Of a DNA stretch of 64,000 nucleotides, positions 1 to 10,264 are shown one piece after another. The translations under genes were made by a program, and so were the position numbers. A model generated the notes under the pieces. It did no database searches, had not been told where the DNA came from, and was given only the letters and a program-made list of their open reading frames with translations. The number at the start of each line of letters is the position of its first letter. Position 1 is the first letter of the stretch. Origin of the DNA: Colletotrichum lupini (taxonomy: Eukaryota > Ascomycota > Sordariomycetes > Glomerellales > Glomerellaceae); contig NC_064672.1 of assembly GCF_023278565.1 (NCBI RefSeq), positions 2,108,001 to 2,172,000 of the forward strand. Reading direction: 5' to 3'.

Positions 1-2994
1 AATATTAAGGACCTATATACCCCGGAAGTTATTAACGTATAATATTAAATCGACGCCGATTATTAATAAGACCTATTTTAAATAAATATAACTTATTATA
101 ACTAAAAGCTTTAGTAATAGTAAGTAAAGGGTATATTAATTAAAATATTATTATGCTTATTAAAAACGATAGCTTATTAAATATAGTAATTAGATAAAAC
201 TAAGGATATAAAGAAAATAAAACGCGCCTTTAATAATACTACTATTACCCTTATTGAGAGGGTTAAATAATAAAAACTATACTTAGTAACGTTATAAATA
301 AATATTATTTTTATTAATACTCCCGTATTTAAAAAGAACTTAAAGTAAAATAACGTTAAAATAAGCTTTATATTATTTTATAAGCTAGACCGTATTATAA
401 AAAATAAAAAGGAGGAGGTAAACTTTTTATATAACGATAACTAAGTTATTTATAATTTTATAATAACTAATTTATTAAAGTACTTACGGCCCTAAACCGA
501 CGTTTTTAATAAAGTAGTTAATAATATACTTATATTTTATAAACTATATAATTATAAAATCGAGCTCTTAAATAGTAATAAAAAAAAGCTAACTTATTAC
601 CCTCTATATAAGTAGTTAGTACTAGAGCTAGAGGCTATAAAAGCTTATTTATTAAAATACTTATAATAGGGATTTATTAAGCTAAGTAATACTCCTTTTA
701 CGTTATTAATATTATTTATAAAAAAGTATAATAATAATCTACGCTTTTATATTAACTTTTATAAACTAAATAAAGTTATAAAAAAAGACCGCTATTTATT
801 ATTATTTATTAATAAGACCTTTGCGTAACTAAGTAGGGCAAAAGTATTTATTAAATTAAATATTAAGTAGGCTTTTTATTATATTTATTTCGACCTAGCC
901 TCTAAGAACTTAATAATATTTAGAACCTATTACGGGTTATATAAATATAAAATAGTACTTTTTAGGTTTTATAATAGGCTTATTATATACTAACGATATA
1001 TAAACGAAATATTAATAAAGTACTTAAATAACTTTTATATAACGTATATAAATAATATCCTAATCTTTTTAAACGATCCCTTTTAGTACTAAGAGTATAT
1101 TATTAAAATACTAAACTACTTATAAAAAATAAGCTTATAAATAAATATTAAGAAGTACGAATTTAATATTACTTTTATAAAGTATTTAAGTTTCGTAGTT
1201 TTTATAAAAAGTATATAATTTAATAAAAAAAGTCTTTATAATTAAAGACTAAAAGCTACTTATATTACTTAAGGGTATTTAGTTTTTCTTTAGGTTTTAT
1301 AACTTTTATAAGAGATTTATAAGGGATTACGGCTATTTAGCTAGGCCCTTTATAAAATTAATAAATAAAAGAGTTCTTTTTAATTTTAATACTAATTACG
1401 AGACGGCTTTTAAAATTATAAAATTAATACTAACGTCGGTACTAATCCTTTACTACTTTAGGCTAGAGCTATTAATATAAATAAAAACGGACGCCTCTAA
1501 CTTAATATATACTAGAGCGCTATTATAATAATAAAAAAATAACGGGTTATAATACTTAGTAGCCTTTTATTTAAAAATAATAAGTAGTATAGAGCTTAAT
1601 TACGCTATTTATAATAAGAAAATATTAATAATAATACTATACCTAGAGGAATAGTACGCAGAGCTTATAAATTATAAGTATAGGTTTAATATTATTATAA
1701 ACTATTAGCTATTACTATTCTTTATAACTAAGCGCCTACTTAACTTATAATAAGCCCGCTAAGTTAGTACGTTAATAAACTTTAATTTTTAAATTTATTA
1801 CTACTTAAAAAAAAAGAACGTACTAACTAACGCCTTATTATAAAAAATAAAGGATATTTATACTTAATAAGTACTAAAAGAGGCTAATAGGACCTAAGTC
1901 CTTTTATTATTAAGACTACTATCCTCTAATATTATAATAGAGCTATAGGTATTATTAAGTACCGTAATTAATTAATTATAACTTATAGTTAGCTCGCTTT
2001 TATTAAAAGATAAGCTCTAGGGGTACTTATTAATAAAAAAGAATTTAAAACTTAATAAAGACCTTATTATAACGTCCTTTATATTAATATAAGTACTAAT
2101 AGCTAAAGGGCGCGAGCGCTAATTTATTTAAAATAACGGATTATTAATAATAAATAAAAAGCTCGTAATACTTGAAAAAGAGAACTTTTATATTATAATT
2201 ATTTATAAAGTTTATAAATAAAAGCTCCTCGCTTACCCTAAGTATAATAAAGTTATTCAAATAATTAAATAATAATATTATTAGCCGGGCCTAATAGTAA
2301 ATACTTATTAATATATATAAAACTATTATACTTATTATTAATTATAAAAGCCGTATAATAAGCCCCCGGGGGAGCTAAGGCTACTTTTAGTACCTAACTA
2401 CCCGTAATAATATATTTCTACCGACTTTATAACTATTCTTATTAATTAGAAAAAATCCGATAATATTTAAATAATAATAAACTACCTAAATAAGAGGGCG
2501 ATATTTATTCTTTATTATAAAACTACTATAATAAAAAATATAAGCCGAATATTTTATAAATAGGTACTACTTATTTTCGGCTTATTAAGAACTATTATAT
2601 TAAACCGAGGCCCCTAATTTATTTTCGATTTTTAAAAAGAGCTTTATAAGATTTATAGAGTTAAGTTATAGCTATCGATAGCTAATTACCCCTAAATAAA
2701 TAGTTAAATAGAAGTACTAAACTAGTATATCCTATAGTAGTTAAGATTACTAATTAATTAATATTAAGATAACTAGAATAATATATTATTTATAATCGAC
2801 TTTACTTATACCATTTAGCTTAGCGAAACTATAGGGCTATTATTATATAAAGTAGAATTTAGTTATTAATTATAGCTCTTTTTTAACTAGTTTAAACGAA
2901 CTTATTAATTCGGTTTTATAAAAAAAAAGCTAAATTATACTAACGCATAGCGTATAGCCTAGGGGATATATAAGGCCTAAGAGACTACTAAAAA

Positions 2995-3509
2995 TATCTA
3001 GTACGTATAGCTTTAACGAGGTAATACGGGATATTCTTATAAAGAATATAGAAAGTAAATATTTATATAGAAGCAAGAATATATGAATATAGGGGAAATA
3101 AGCGTATATAAAAGAGGTTTTTATAGTAAAGAGAGTAATATAGTTAAATTACTATATAAGAAGTTACTTACTTAATGAAAGGTCTAGGTAGGCAAATACA
3201 CGCCTATATATAAGCATAAAAACCTCCTACTAGAATATTCCATTGCTTATTAATTATAATATAATTAATAAGCGTATACGTAAGTGAATGCGTAATCGTA
3301 GTACGTAATTCCGCCTCGAGTAAATTCCAAATTATTCAGTTACCTTCTAGTACTTTCCATTGCTCACGTAAGCTTATATAAGCAGTATTGCTTATATAAT
3401 CAATACCTATAATAATCTATAGAAATCGTAGATTAATATGATATATAGTTTGCTTACGTAATATTGATAATAAGGCGAATAATAAGGTAAACAAAGTTAC
3501 CTTCGTAAT
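2995..3509. mobile_element. Solo-LTR-like insert inside Gypsy copy 1, little affected by RIP
   Basis: About 515 bp present in Gypsy copy 1 but absent at the same place in copy 2 (32281-32310) and copy 3 (52447-52480). Unlike its host it keeps many CpA and TpG dinucleotides. It has no ORF and I see no terminal inverted repeats. The flanks share a short A-rich run (AAAA/AAAAT) that may be a target duplication. A solo LTR of an otherwise unseen element fits best; a short non-autonomous element is possible. The strand cannot be told. Confidence 0.6.
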
Positions 3510-4185
3510 AAAATAATATAAAAGTCGCTTAAGTACGATATAAGAGGTATACTAACTACTACCGGCGCCCCGACGACTTAAAACTAAGAAACCGGGTTTT
3601 TATTAATACCTCGTATTAAAAATCTACTAATATCAATAAACTATAGTAGCCGTAGGCCGGGCTATAGCCTATTATTAATACCGGATAGGGGGGTATATAA
3701 ATTATAAAACTATTAGTAAATAGCTAAGTATACCCGGTCTTTTACTTAAATAAACTAAAAAAGGCTACTAACGACTTACTACCTAAGTAAAACTAAGACT
3801 TACTACTACTAATTATTAATAATAACGGTAAACTAGAGTATAAGGTTTTAAAATTATTAAATTATACTTATATAAAGGAAAATTATAGTACTAAATAAAT
3901 TAAAAGGGGTATAATACGGATCTAATAAAGTATAATATAAAGAGCTTTAAGTATATATTAGCAGCGCTCTAAGCGTTTTATTACTAATACTTAATTACTA
4001 AAAGCTTATTATAAAACTTAAATATATAAATAAAAACCGCTATAATGAGTAATTCGCTATTACTAAAGGATAACGATAATATAATAATAATAATTATAGC
4101 TATAGATTTATTAAAATAAAGGGTAATTTAAAGGTTTATTTTTTAGTACTACGAATAGCGCTTTTTAATATAAAAGGGAGGGTAA

Positions 4186-4408
4186 TATTATAATAATAAG
4201 TACTAGGGCCCTATAGGCCCTATAGCTTAGCTTTAAACTATAAAACTAAGCTCTTAGTAATTACGTAACGAGCTAAATTACTAAGCTTAAAAAGCTAGCC
4301 CGCTAACTTCTACTTATTATTCTATTTTTTTTTTTTTTATATTAAGTCTTTAGTTAATTAGGTTGATATAATAGCGTTCTAACCTATTTTAAGATCCCTT
4401 TTATAATG
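4186..4408 (+). repeat. 3' LTR of Gypsy copy 1
   Basis: 223 bp matching the LTRs at 26810-27032, 32965-33188, 45858-46080, 53129-53351 and, inverted, 15544-15767 and 22771-22995. It follows a degraded polypurine run. The least mutated copy (45858) starts with TGTTAT; ends read as RIP-changed ACA. Confidence 0.88.
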
Positions 4409-5229
4409 TAAGGGCCTAGGTAAGAATATACTTATTAAGGCTCTATAGCTATATTTTTTATATATCGTTCTTAATATCCTTATACTTAAATAAGTAGTCT
4501 AAATACTTTTTAAATATTATAATAATAACCCTACGACTACCCGTAGTCGTAGTTCGAAAAGCTTAACTAATCTCCTTATTTTATTAAGTTAAGCACTTAC
4601 GATAAAAAGGATAAGTAATAGGATTAGTAAAGGGCTCGTAATTATAATAGTTAACTCGTACTTCGAAGTACTAATAGTCCCCTCTAATCTTTAACTTAAC
4701 GGCCTTAGTTACCTACTTATAGTCCTTTTCTTTTATAAATATCTTTTAAAAATATATAGAGCTCGGTAAATTATAGCCGCTTATATTATAATAGAGGTCG
4801 AATTAAAAAAGAACTCTATTATAATAGTTAAAAGCGCGGCGCTTAATAATTACGAATCCTTAAGCTTTTATAAAAGAAGTAATATTTATAAAAAGATCTT
4901 TATACGTATCGTAGCCGTTAGGATTTCTAATTAGTAATTTAAAAAGTATTATAATATTAATAGCAGCGGCGGCGGCGTAATAATAATAATAATAATTTAG
5001 TTAAGATTAATTAGTTATAAGTAAATAAGTAGAAATTTACTAAGTTTAATTAATAGTACGTAATAAAAGTAGAAATAGAAGTAGGTAGGTAGTAAAAAAG
5101 TTTCTACTACTTACTAGTACTCGAGGCGGGCTATAGCGGCTAGTAGAAATTTTTTAATAATAGCGTATAGTTAAAATAGCCAAACGATATAGTTAAAATG
5201 GCCGGGTTCTTTATAAATTTCGGGCGTCA
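4409..5229. repeat. AT-rich, RIP-degraded repeat DNA, not assigned
   Basis: Between the Gypsy LTR and island A. It holds a short GCG run followed by a TAA run (about 4963-4996), inverted TTTCTACTA/TAGTAGAAA segments (about 5098-5150) and a short tandem duplication of an ATAGTTAAAAT motif (about 5167-5200). No coding frame is recognisable. Composition returns to normal between about 5195 and 5250. Confidence 0.6.
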
Positions 5230-5608
5230 AGTAATAAAGCTCATGGAAGGGATATCCGTTCGACAATTTCTCCGTACGACTACGAATCCCCACGATCAGA
5301 AGCGTGCATGTGCGTTATTGCGCCGGCGTTGCCTTCGCAATAATTCTTAAGTCGTGGGTCTTCAGACATTCGTGCCGAGTCTCTAACACGCCTCGTAAAG
5401 TTTCCCAGGTGGATTCCACGGTGAGGTTCCAGACAAAGATCGTGACTAGCTATCGAGTTCGGTATACGAGGCTGGTGGAGATCTCCAACAGCAGGTCCGG
5501 GGGCGTGTAGATGGCACGCCGGCATGATACGCCGTCGGAAGGAGTCATGATGTCCTGATGTCCGTTCCGCCGGGCAAGCCTCATCCAAGCCTCCGTCAGC
5601 TCAATCGG
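5195..5608 (-). pseudogene. Broken coding fragment of unknown function
   Basis: One frame on the - strand from 5608 down to about 5195 reads like real protein (about 135 codons with Leu/Trp-rich helical stretches) but is interrupted twice, by TAG at 5450-5452 and TAA at 5315-5317. Both are what C-to-T change at CpA makes from CAG and CAA, so RIP leaking from the adjacent AT-rich block is a likely cause. The left end runs into the AT-rich border. A different frame gives an uninterrupted 102-codon ORF (5280-5588), but it is rich in Arg, His and Pro and looks like a shadow. I do not recognise the family. Confidence 0.4.
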
Positions 5609-5640
5609 TCAAGCCCCAAGGCCTATGGCAGGCAAATAAA

Positions 5641-6030
5641 TTGACCTGCGGGCGCCCATGATTCATCTGGCCATCGAAACTTTACTTTCGTCGCATATCG
5701 AGCAGTCACATCATTTCGTGTGGAGCACGCAACCTGTTCCATACCTGCGGTCCCTTCCTTCCGCTACTGGGATCCGGATTCCCGAGGTTCATCTAGATGC
5801 AAAAACTTTCCTTCATCGCAAGTCCAGCGAGCAGATCTTGTGGAACCTCAAACAGTCCTGCGGTGCTTTTCGTCGTCAACATAGCAACGGACGTTCCGAA
5901 GTTCATCTAGACGTTCATCTAGACGATGAAACTTACCGTCGTCGTATGTCGAGCAGCTTTTGTAGGACCAGAGGTTGTGATGCGGTCCCTGTCAGCATAC
6001 TTGGGGCTCTCCACATGGTCGATGCAACCC
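5641..6030. repeat. Three degenerate tandem repeats of about 115-130 bp upstream of the UstYa-like gene
   Basis: Three segments beginning near 5661, 5788 and 5912 share TTCATCTAGA or TTCATCTGGC, then GAAACTTNCC-like, then TCG.GCA/GT.TCGAGCAG blocks. The 11-bp GTTCATCTAGA core is itself doubled at 5901-5922. An open frame of 135 codons (5658-6065, +) spans them, with weakly repeated VHLD.ET-like peptides. On the other strand one repeat carries a perfect GTAAGT donor-like site. No signal peptide precedes the repeats on either strand. Function is unknown. Confidence 0.5.
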
Positions 6031-6130
6031 TTGGACAACTGACTCTCATCAGTAGATCTTTTTGACACTTGCGAAGTTGCGAATCCTCTTGCACCGCCCC
6101 ATGTTATCATCGCGACTCATCTACTCAAGC

Positions 6131-6160
6131 GAGGGCGAGGGCGAGGGCGAGGGCGAGGGC
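6131..6160 (+). repeat. Microsatellite (GAGGGC)5
   Basis: Five perfect copies of a 6-bp unit in the region upstream of the UstYa-like gene, about 115 bp before its start codon. It would lie in the promoter or 5' UTR. Confidence 0.9.
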
Positions 6161-6273
6161 GGATACGGCCACAGATCTGTTAAACACTGCTCGCCCACTC
6201 TCGGCGCTGCTGATCCAAACGATTGTGTTCTTTCTTTGACAACCTCAACGGACTACCCTGCCAGCACGCCATC

Positions 6274-6961
6274 ATGTCTTTGAAGTCTTTGAAGTCTCAA
6301 TTACGAGGCCCCTCACTCGGCCTTTTCGCAGCCCTCTGCGTATGCCTCGTCTTGAACCTGGGCGCTCTCTTCTTCTCCTTCCGCGTCTTGACCCGTGGTT
6401 CACAGTCATACAGTACGTCGAATTCTTGTTTTTTGTTAGTTTCTTTCTTATCTTTGTGACTAACACATTATAGCCTACCTCGAAGGTGACCGACCACATG
6501 AGCTTCCTATCAAGGTCCGCACCATTCAGGCCGAATTCGTAGATGATCCTGAGCACTACGGGATGGAAGGCTTTGCTTCTACGGTTGAATGGAACGCAAT
6601 CCGTCCCCCTGGAAAGGGTTTCGTCTTTCTAGGCCAAGAGCACTTTGCGTTTGGCGTGTCGATGTGGCATCAGATGCACTGCTTGAGCCACATTCGTGCC
6701 GTGCTCGTTAACGGAGACGACGGGTCTGACCACACGGAGCATTGCTTCCACTACTTGCGGCAGGGCATTCTCTGCGCTGCTGACACGACGATCGAACCTG
6801 GTGGCACAAACAAGAAATTGCTCAATGGTGACAAAGTTGCTGCAGGCGATGGAGCTAAACACACTTGCCGGGACTGGAGACAGGTGCACGATTGGATGGC
6901 GGAGCAACATTCGAAATGGACGCCTGAGATGTTTGAGAGGATCAATGAGTCTAGCCTATAG
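6274..6961 (+). CDS. UstYa/DUF3328-family oxidase-like protein
   Basis: Two exons (6274-6412 and 6474-6961) with a 61-bp intron (GTACGT donor, CTAAC branch site, TAG acceptor) give 208 residues with no stop. A short cytosolic N terminus is followed by a hydrophobic membrane segment (about residues 16-38). Then come the two signature motifs of the family: HQMHC (112-116), and HTEHC (133-137) followed by YLRQ. UstYa-type proteins catalyse oxidative cyclisation in fungal RiPP pathways (ustiloxin, phomopsin, asperipin) and recur in other secondary-metabolite clusters. Length and motif spacing are typical. The start is the first ATG in frame; the longer ORF upstream begins only with GTG. The tyrosinase last exon lies about 0.3 kb downstream, convergent. 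The product of this copy is unknown. Confidence 0.9.
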
Positions 6962-7231
6962 ATATTTTGTTTGAAATGAGAGATCCATGCATAGCAATAG
7001 AAATTCTTAACTTTTTACATCTTCGCTTCAGTAACTCGTCTGGTCTGCATCTTCTGCTTTATTCCCTGTATGCGCTTCGTGTGATCGCTTCGTGTAAATG
7101 GGCGCGCACAGACTTAAGCAGAGCTGAACTCTGACGGGGAGGCATAGGAAATGGGACCAGGGTGTCACTGATGCGGACTAAGATCCCCAGGATGCCAAGA
7201 TGCGTTGTTTATCATTCTAGCCCGAAGACTG

Positions 7232-7435
7232 TTACTCATCATCTACATACTAATAGCATAGTGGCCCAGCCTCCGTGTCAAAAACCTGCCTTGGCGTCAC
7301 GGGCACACTCTGTACATCAAATGGCATTTTATAATCTGCGCTAGCTTTAACATCATATTGCGGGTCGCTCATATTGAACGAGTGAAAGGGTATGCCGGAA
7401 AAAGCGGCAAAATTAGCGGGGTATCGGCGTTGCCA
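7232..7435 (-). pseudogene. Last exon of the split tyrosinase gene
   Basis: On the - strand an AG acceptor (7436-7437) is followed by an open frame that begins WQ and continues in phase with the exon ending at 37410, completing the LDRLW..WQ pattern after the second copper site of tyrosinases. It ends with a DTEAGPLCY segment matching the usual C-terminal LCY motif of fungal short tyrosinases. The frame stops at TAG 7250-7252. One codon change there would carry it four more codons (YVDD then E) to TAA at 7232-7234, so the TAG may be a RIP-type CAG-to-TAG change. The acceptor is preceded by a TTAATGAC-like branch site. The rest of the gene is at 37410-38309, across about 30 kb of nested transposons. 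Confidence 0.82.
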
Positions 7436-7456
7436 CTGTGAAAGTCATTAACCCAC

Positions 7457-7658
7457 GTTAGTATATTTAATATATATCGTAGAGTTACTATAGGGGTATT
7501 AACGTATATAAAAAGAACGGTTATTTATTAAAAATAGGAAATAAATATAAAGCTCGCTCTAATATAGAGAGTATAAGTAAAATAAGCCTCGGTAATTATA
7601 TAACCGAAGTTACGTAACGTATAATAAGGCTATAAATAGTTAAAACTATTATAATATA
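7457..7658. repeat. Left terminal direct repeat (LTR-like) of the outer element
   Basis: From about 7474 to 7658 this matches 37185-37372 in the same orientation, with differences that are nearly all transitions. Shared stretches include GTATTAACGTATATAAAAAG and ACCGARGTTACGTAACGTAT. Size (about 190-200 bp) and direct orientation at both edges of the block suggest LTRs, but TG..CA ends and a target duplication cannot be made out after RIP; only GTT is shared at the junctions. Confidence 0.65.
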
Positions 7659-8387
7659 CCCCTCTAAATAAATACATATTTAAAAAAAGGCGCGCTTAAC
7701 TACTTATATTATTATAAAAAGGTTAATTAAAAATAAAAAACTAAATATTATTATATAAAAATCTATTTATAAAAGGAATTATAAAATAAATCGGTTTATA
7801 TATAGAGTTATAAGCGAGGGGTAAATTAGTTATAAATTAACCTCCGTATTCGTTATTATAAGTAATTTTAAAGCTATATTATTAATAAAAAATATAACCG
7901 AGGGACGGCCTCTTATTAATTAAATAATCGATTTATAAGTTAATAGTAGTAAATATATAAATTTCTTATTACTACTTATAATACTAACTTTCTTTCCCTT
8001 TTTAACTTATATTTATATTATTATTATCCATATATACCCTTATTTTTCGTTTTTATACCCGCGTTTTTATATATATATATATTGTTAAAAAAAGATTTTT
8101 ATTAATAATATCGTTCTTATTTAAATATTACTAAAATAATTAATTAGAAACTACGTTTATATTACCGTAATATAAAAAACTAAAAAGTATAAATATAAGG
8201 TTATAACTTTAAGAGAGAGTAATAGCTCCCCTAGCCCCCCCTATAAGCCTAAAATAAGTAAATAATATTCCCTTGTTTTATATTTTAATTATAATACGGC
8301 TTTTATTTATTTAATATTAATTTAATTATTTTATTTAATAAGTAGTAGCCTTATAACTAAATAAGTTATTTAAAAAAATAATAAAAA

Positions 8388-8594
8388 CGAGGAGGGTTTA
8401 TAACCCCCTCCCTCGCTCCTTTTTAAAAATTAAAAAGAAGTCCTCGTTTTTGAAAAAATAATATAAATAAAGAGGGTTTATAACCCCCTCCCTCGCCTCT
8501 TTTTTAAAAAAAAAAAAAAAAAGACTTTTTTTAAAGAAATTAGAGAAATAAAATAAGTTTATAGCCCCCTTCCTTGCCTCTTTTTAAAAAGTAT
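8388..8594. repeat. Three tandem repeats of about 80-85 bp with a hairpin core
   Basis: Units near 8388, 8469 and 8553 each hold GGGTTTATAACCCCCTCCCTCGC or a decayed form, followed by CTYTTTTTAAAAA. GAGGG..CCCTC can fold as a hairpin. The third unit is the most decayed. A long A run (8506-8522) separates units two and three. Confidence 0.7.
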
Positions 8595-10183
8595 AAAATA
8601 ATTAATTATATATATAATACTTTCTTAATTATTATTATTTATAAAACTAATTCTTAGTAATAAACCCTCTTACTATTATTCTTAGTACTAAAGTTTAATA
8701 CGAGCTAGTACTTTTACTTCTTTTATTTAATTACGAATACCTTAAGTATATTAAAAACGCCCTTAATAACCGTTTAGATAGTACGTACTTCCTAAGTTTA
8801 TATATTAATAATAAATATTAATATTATTAAACTTATAAAAAGTCGGGTTATACTCCTATTCCTAAGGAGTATATACGGTTCTTAAGTATAAAATTCTTAT
8901 ACTTTAAATAAGAAGTAATAAAAAAGTTAGTAATAATTATAGTTATTAATATAAAACTACTTATACCCTATAAAATATATTCTAAACTATCCTCGCTTTA
9001 TTTATTATTTATAACTTAATATATAAGCCCTAACTTACGTAATAATAATATTACGTAAAGCCTTTAAGTATAATAGTTTTTTAAATAAAAATAAGGGTAA
9101 AGGGGTTTATATAAACGAGGCCCTAATAAAAGAAGTATTTATAAATACTCTTTTTATATTAAAAGCGTTATTAAAAAAACTTATTAAGAACGTAATAATA
9201 TTAACTATTTTATTTATAAAAATAAATAGTATTTAAATTAAAATTAAAACTTTTATTAATTTATATATCCCTCTAAATATATAGCCCGTATTTGAATCTT
9301 TTTTAAATAAATATATACTTATTCTTTTTAAATAAATAGCCTCTTTTTAAATAACTTAATAAGGTTATTAGAGTAATTTTATACTCTTTAGCTATAAGCT
9401 ACGTTTTTTAATTAAAAACTAGGCCCCCCGGGCCGTTTTATTACTTTTTAAACGTCCCCTCGTTTAGTATAATTATTTTTCGTACATTTTTTATATTTAA
9501 AAATAATATAAAGTACTTAAACTTTGCTCAAAAAAAGTTCTTTATAAAACCGTTAGTTAATATTTTATTTATTAATACATAAACTACTTAGAATAAGCTT
9601 CTTAAGTACTTTTATCGTAACTATATATTCTAAATCCCTTTGGGGTCCGGTCCGCCTTATTAGGGGCCATCTTCGCCTTTACGGGCAAGCTAGTCTATTA
9701 GGGTTAATACTGAGTTTTTATTACGTAATAAACTTTATAATTAATAATAGCCGGCCATAGATACTAACGATCCCGCTGTAATATATTAATTACCTTTTTA
9801 ATAGCTAAATACTACCTCTTACTTTCTCTTTTTATCTTATTTAATAATAACCTCTCCCTACTACTATTTTTATTTAATACGCTCGCCTACGCTCTTTCTA
9901 AGCTCTTAATTATATTATTAAGTCTAAGCTTATTTATATTCTATTATATTATATCAAAAGGGCGCTAATAAGGGTAACGCTTATTATAATATATTTATCT
10001 ATTTTTTATAAGTTAATATTACGGATATAGTATTTATTAAGGTGGTCTTTTTATAGCTCGGGGTTATTTAGTATAATACTCGTAGGATCGAATAACTTCT
10101 AGTTATTAAGGAAGCCCTAAGGGTCGACGAGTTATTAGTAGCGCCTTAGTATTTTAATAAAGTATACTTAAGGTAAATAGTTA

Positions 10184-10264
10184 GATAGTAATAGTAATAG
10201 TAATAGCGTAATAGTAATAATAATAGCGCAATAGTAATAGTAATAGCGTAATAGTAATAGATAG
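10184..10264. repeat. Minisatellite of ATAGTA/ATAGCG units
   Basis: About 80 bp of AATAGT repeats with AATAGCG(T/C) variants at regular 30-bp spacing, giving a higher-order repeat inside the outer element. Confidence 0.75.

Larger units (their letters stand above)
1..4408 (+). mobile_element. Ty3/Gypsy chromovirus copy 1, RIP-degraded, 5' part outside window
   Basis: A decayed LTR retrotransposon read on the + strand, and the same sequence as the copies at 26810-33188 and 45858-53351; base 1 here matches about 29290 of the former. Ignoring many stops, the frame shows reverse transcriptase (about 830-1230, with a DPAS-like block and a degenerate YIDD box), RNase H (about 1400-1850), integrase (about 2190-2880, with a WPG-type zinc-finger block) and a chromodomain-like C terminus (about 3830-3960). 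That order (RT, RNase H, integrase, chromodomain) is that of Ty3/Gypsy chromoviruses. CpA and TpG are nearly absent and TpA is abundant, so RIP destroyed it. The 5' LTR and gag lie outside the window. Confidence 0.9.

Noticed and set aside
6223..6273. Upstream extension of the UstYa-like protein
   Set aside because: It begins with GTG; the ATG at 6274 gives the short tail plus membrane segment usual in this family.
8040..8075. TATATATA run as a promoter
   Set aside because: Simple AT repeat in RIP-converted DNA with no gene downstream.
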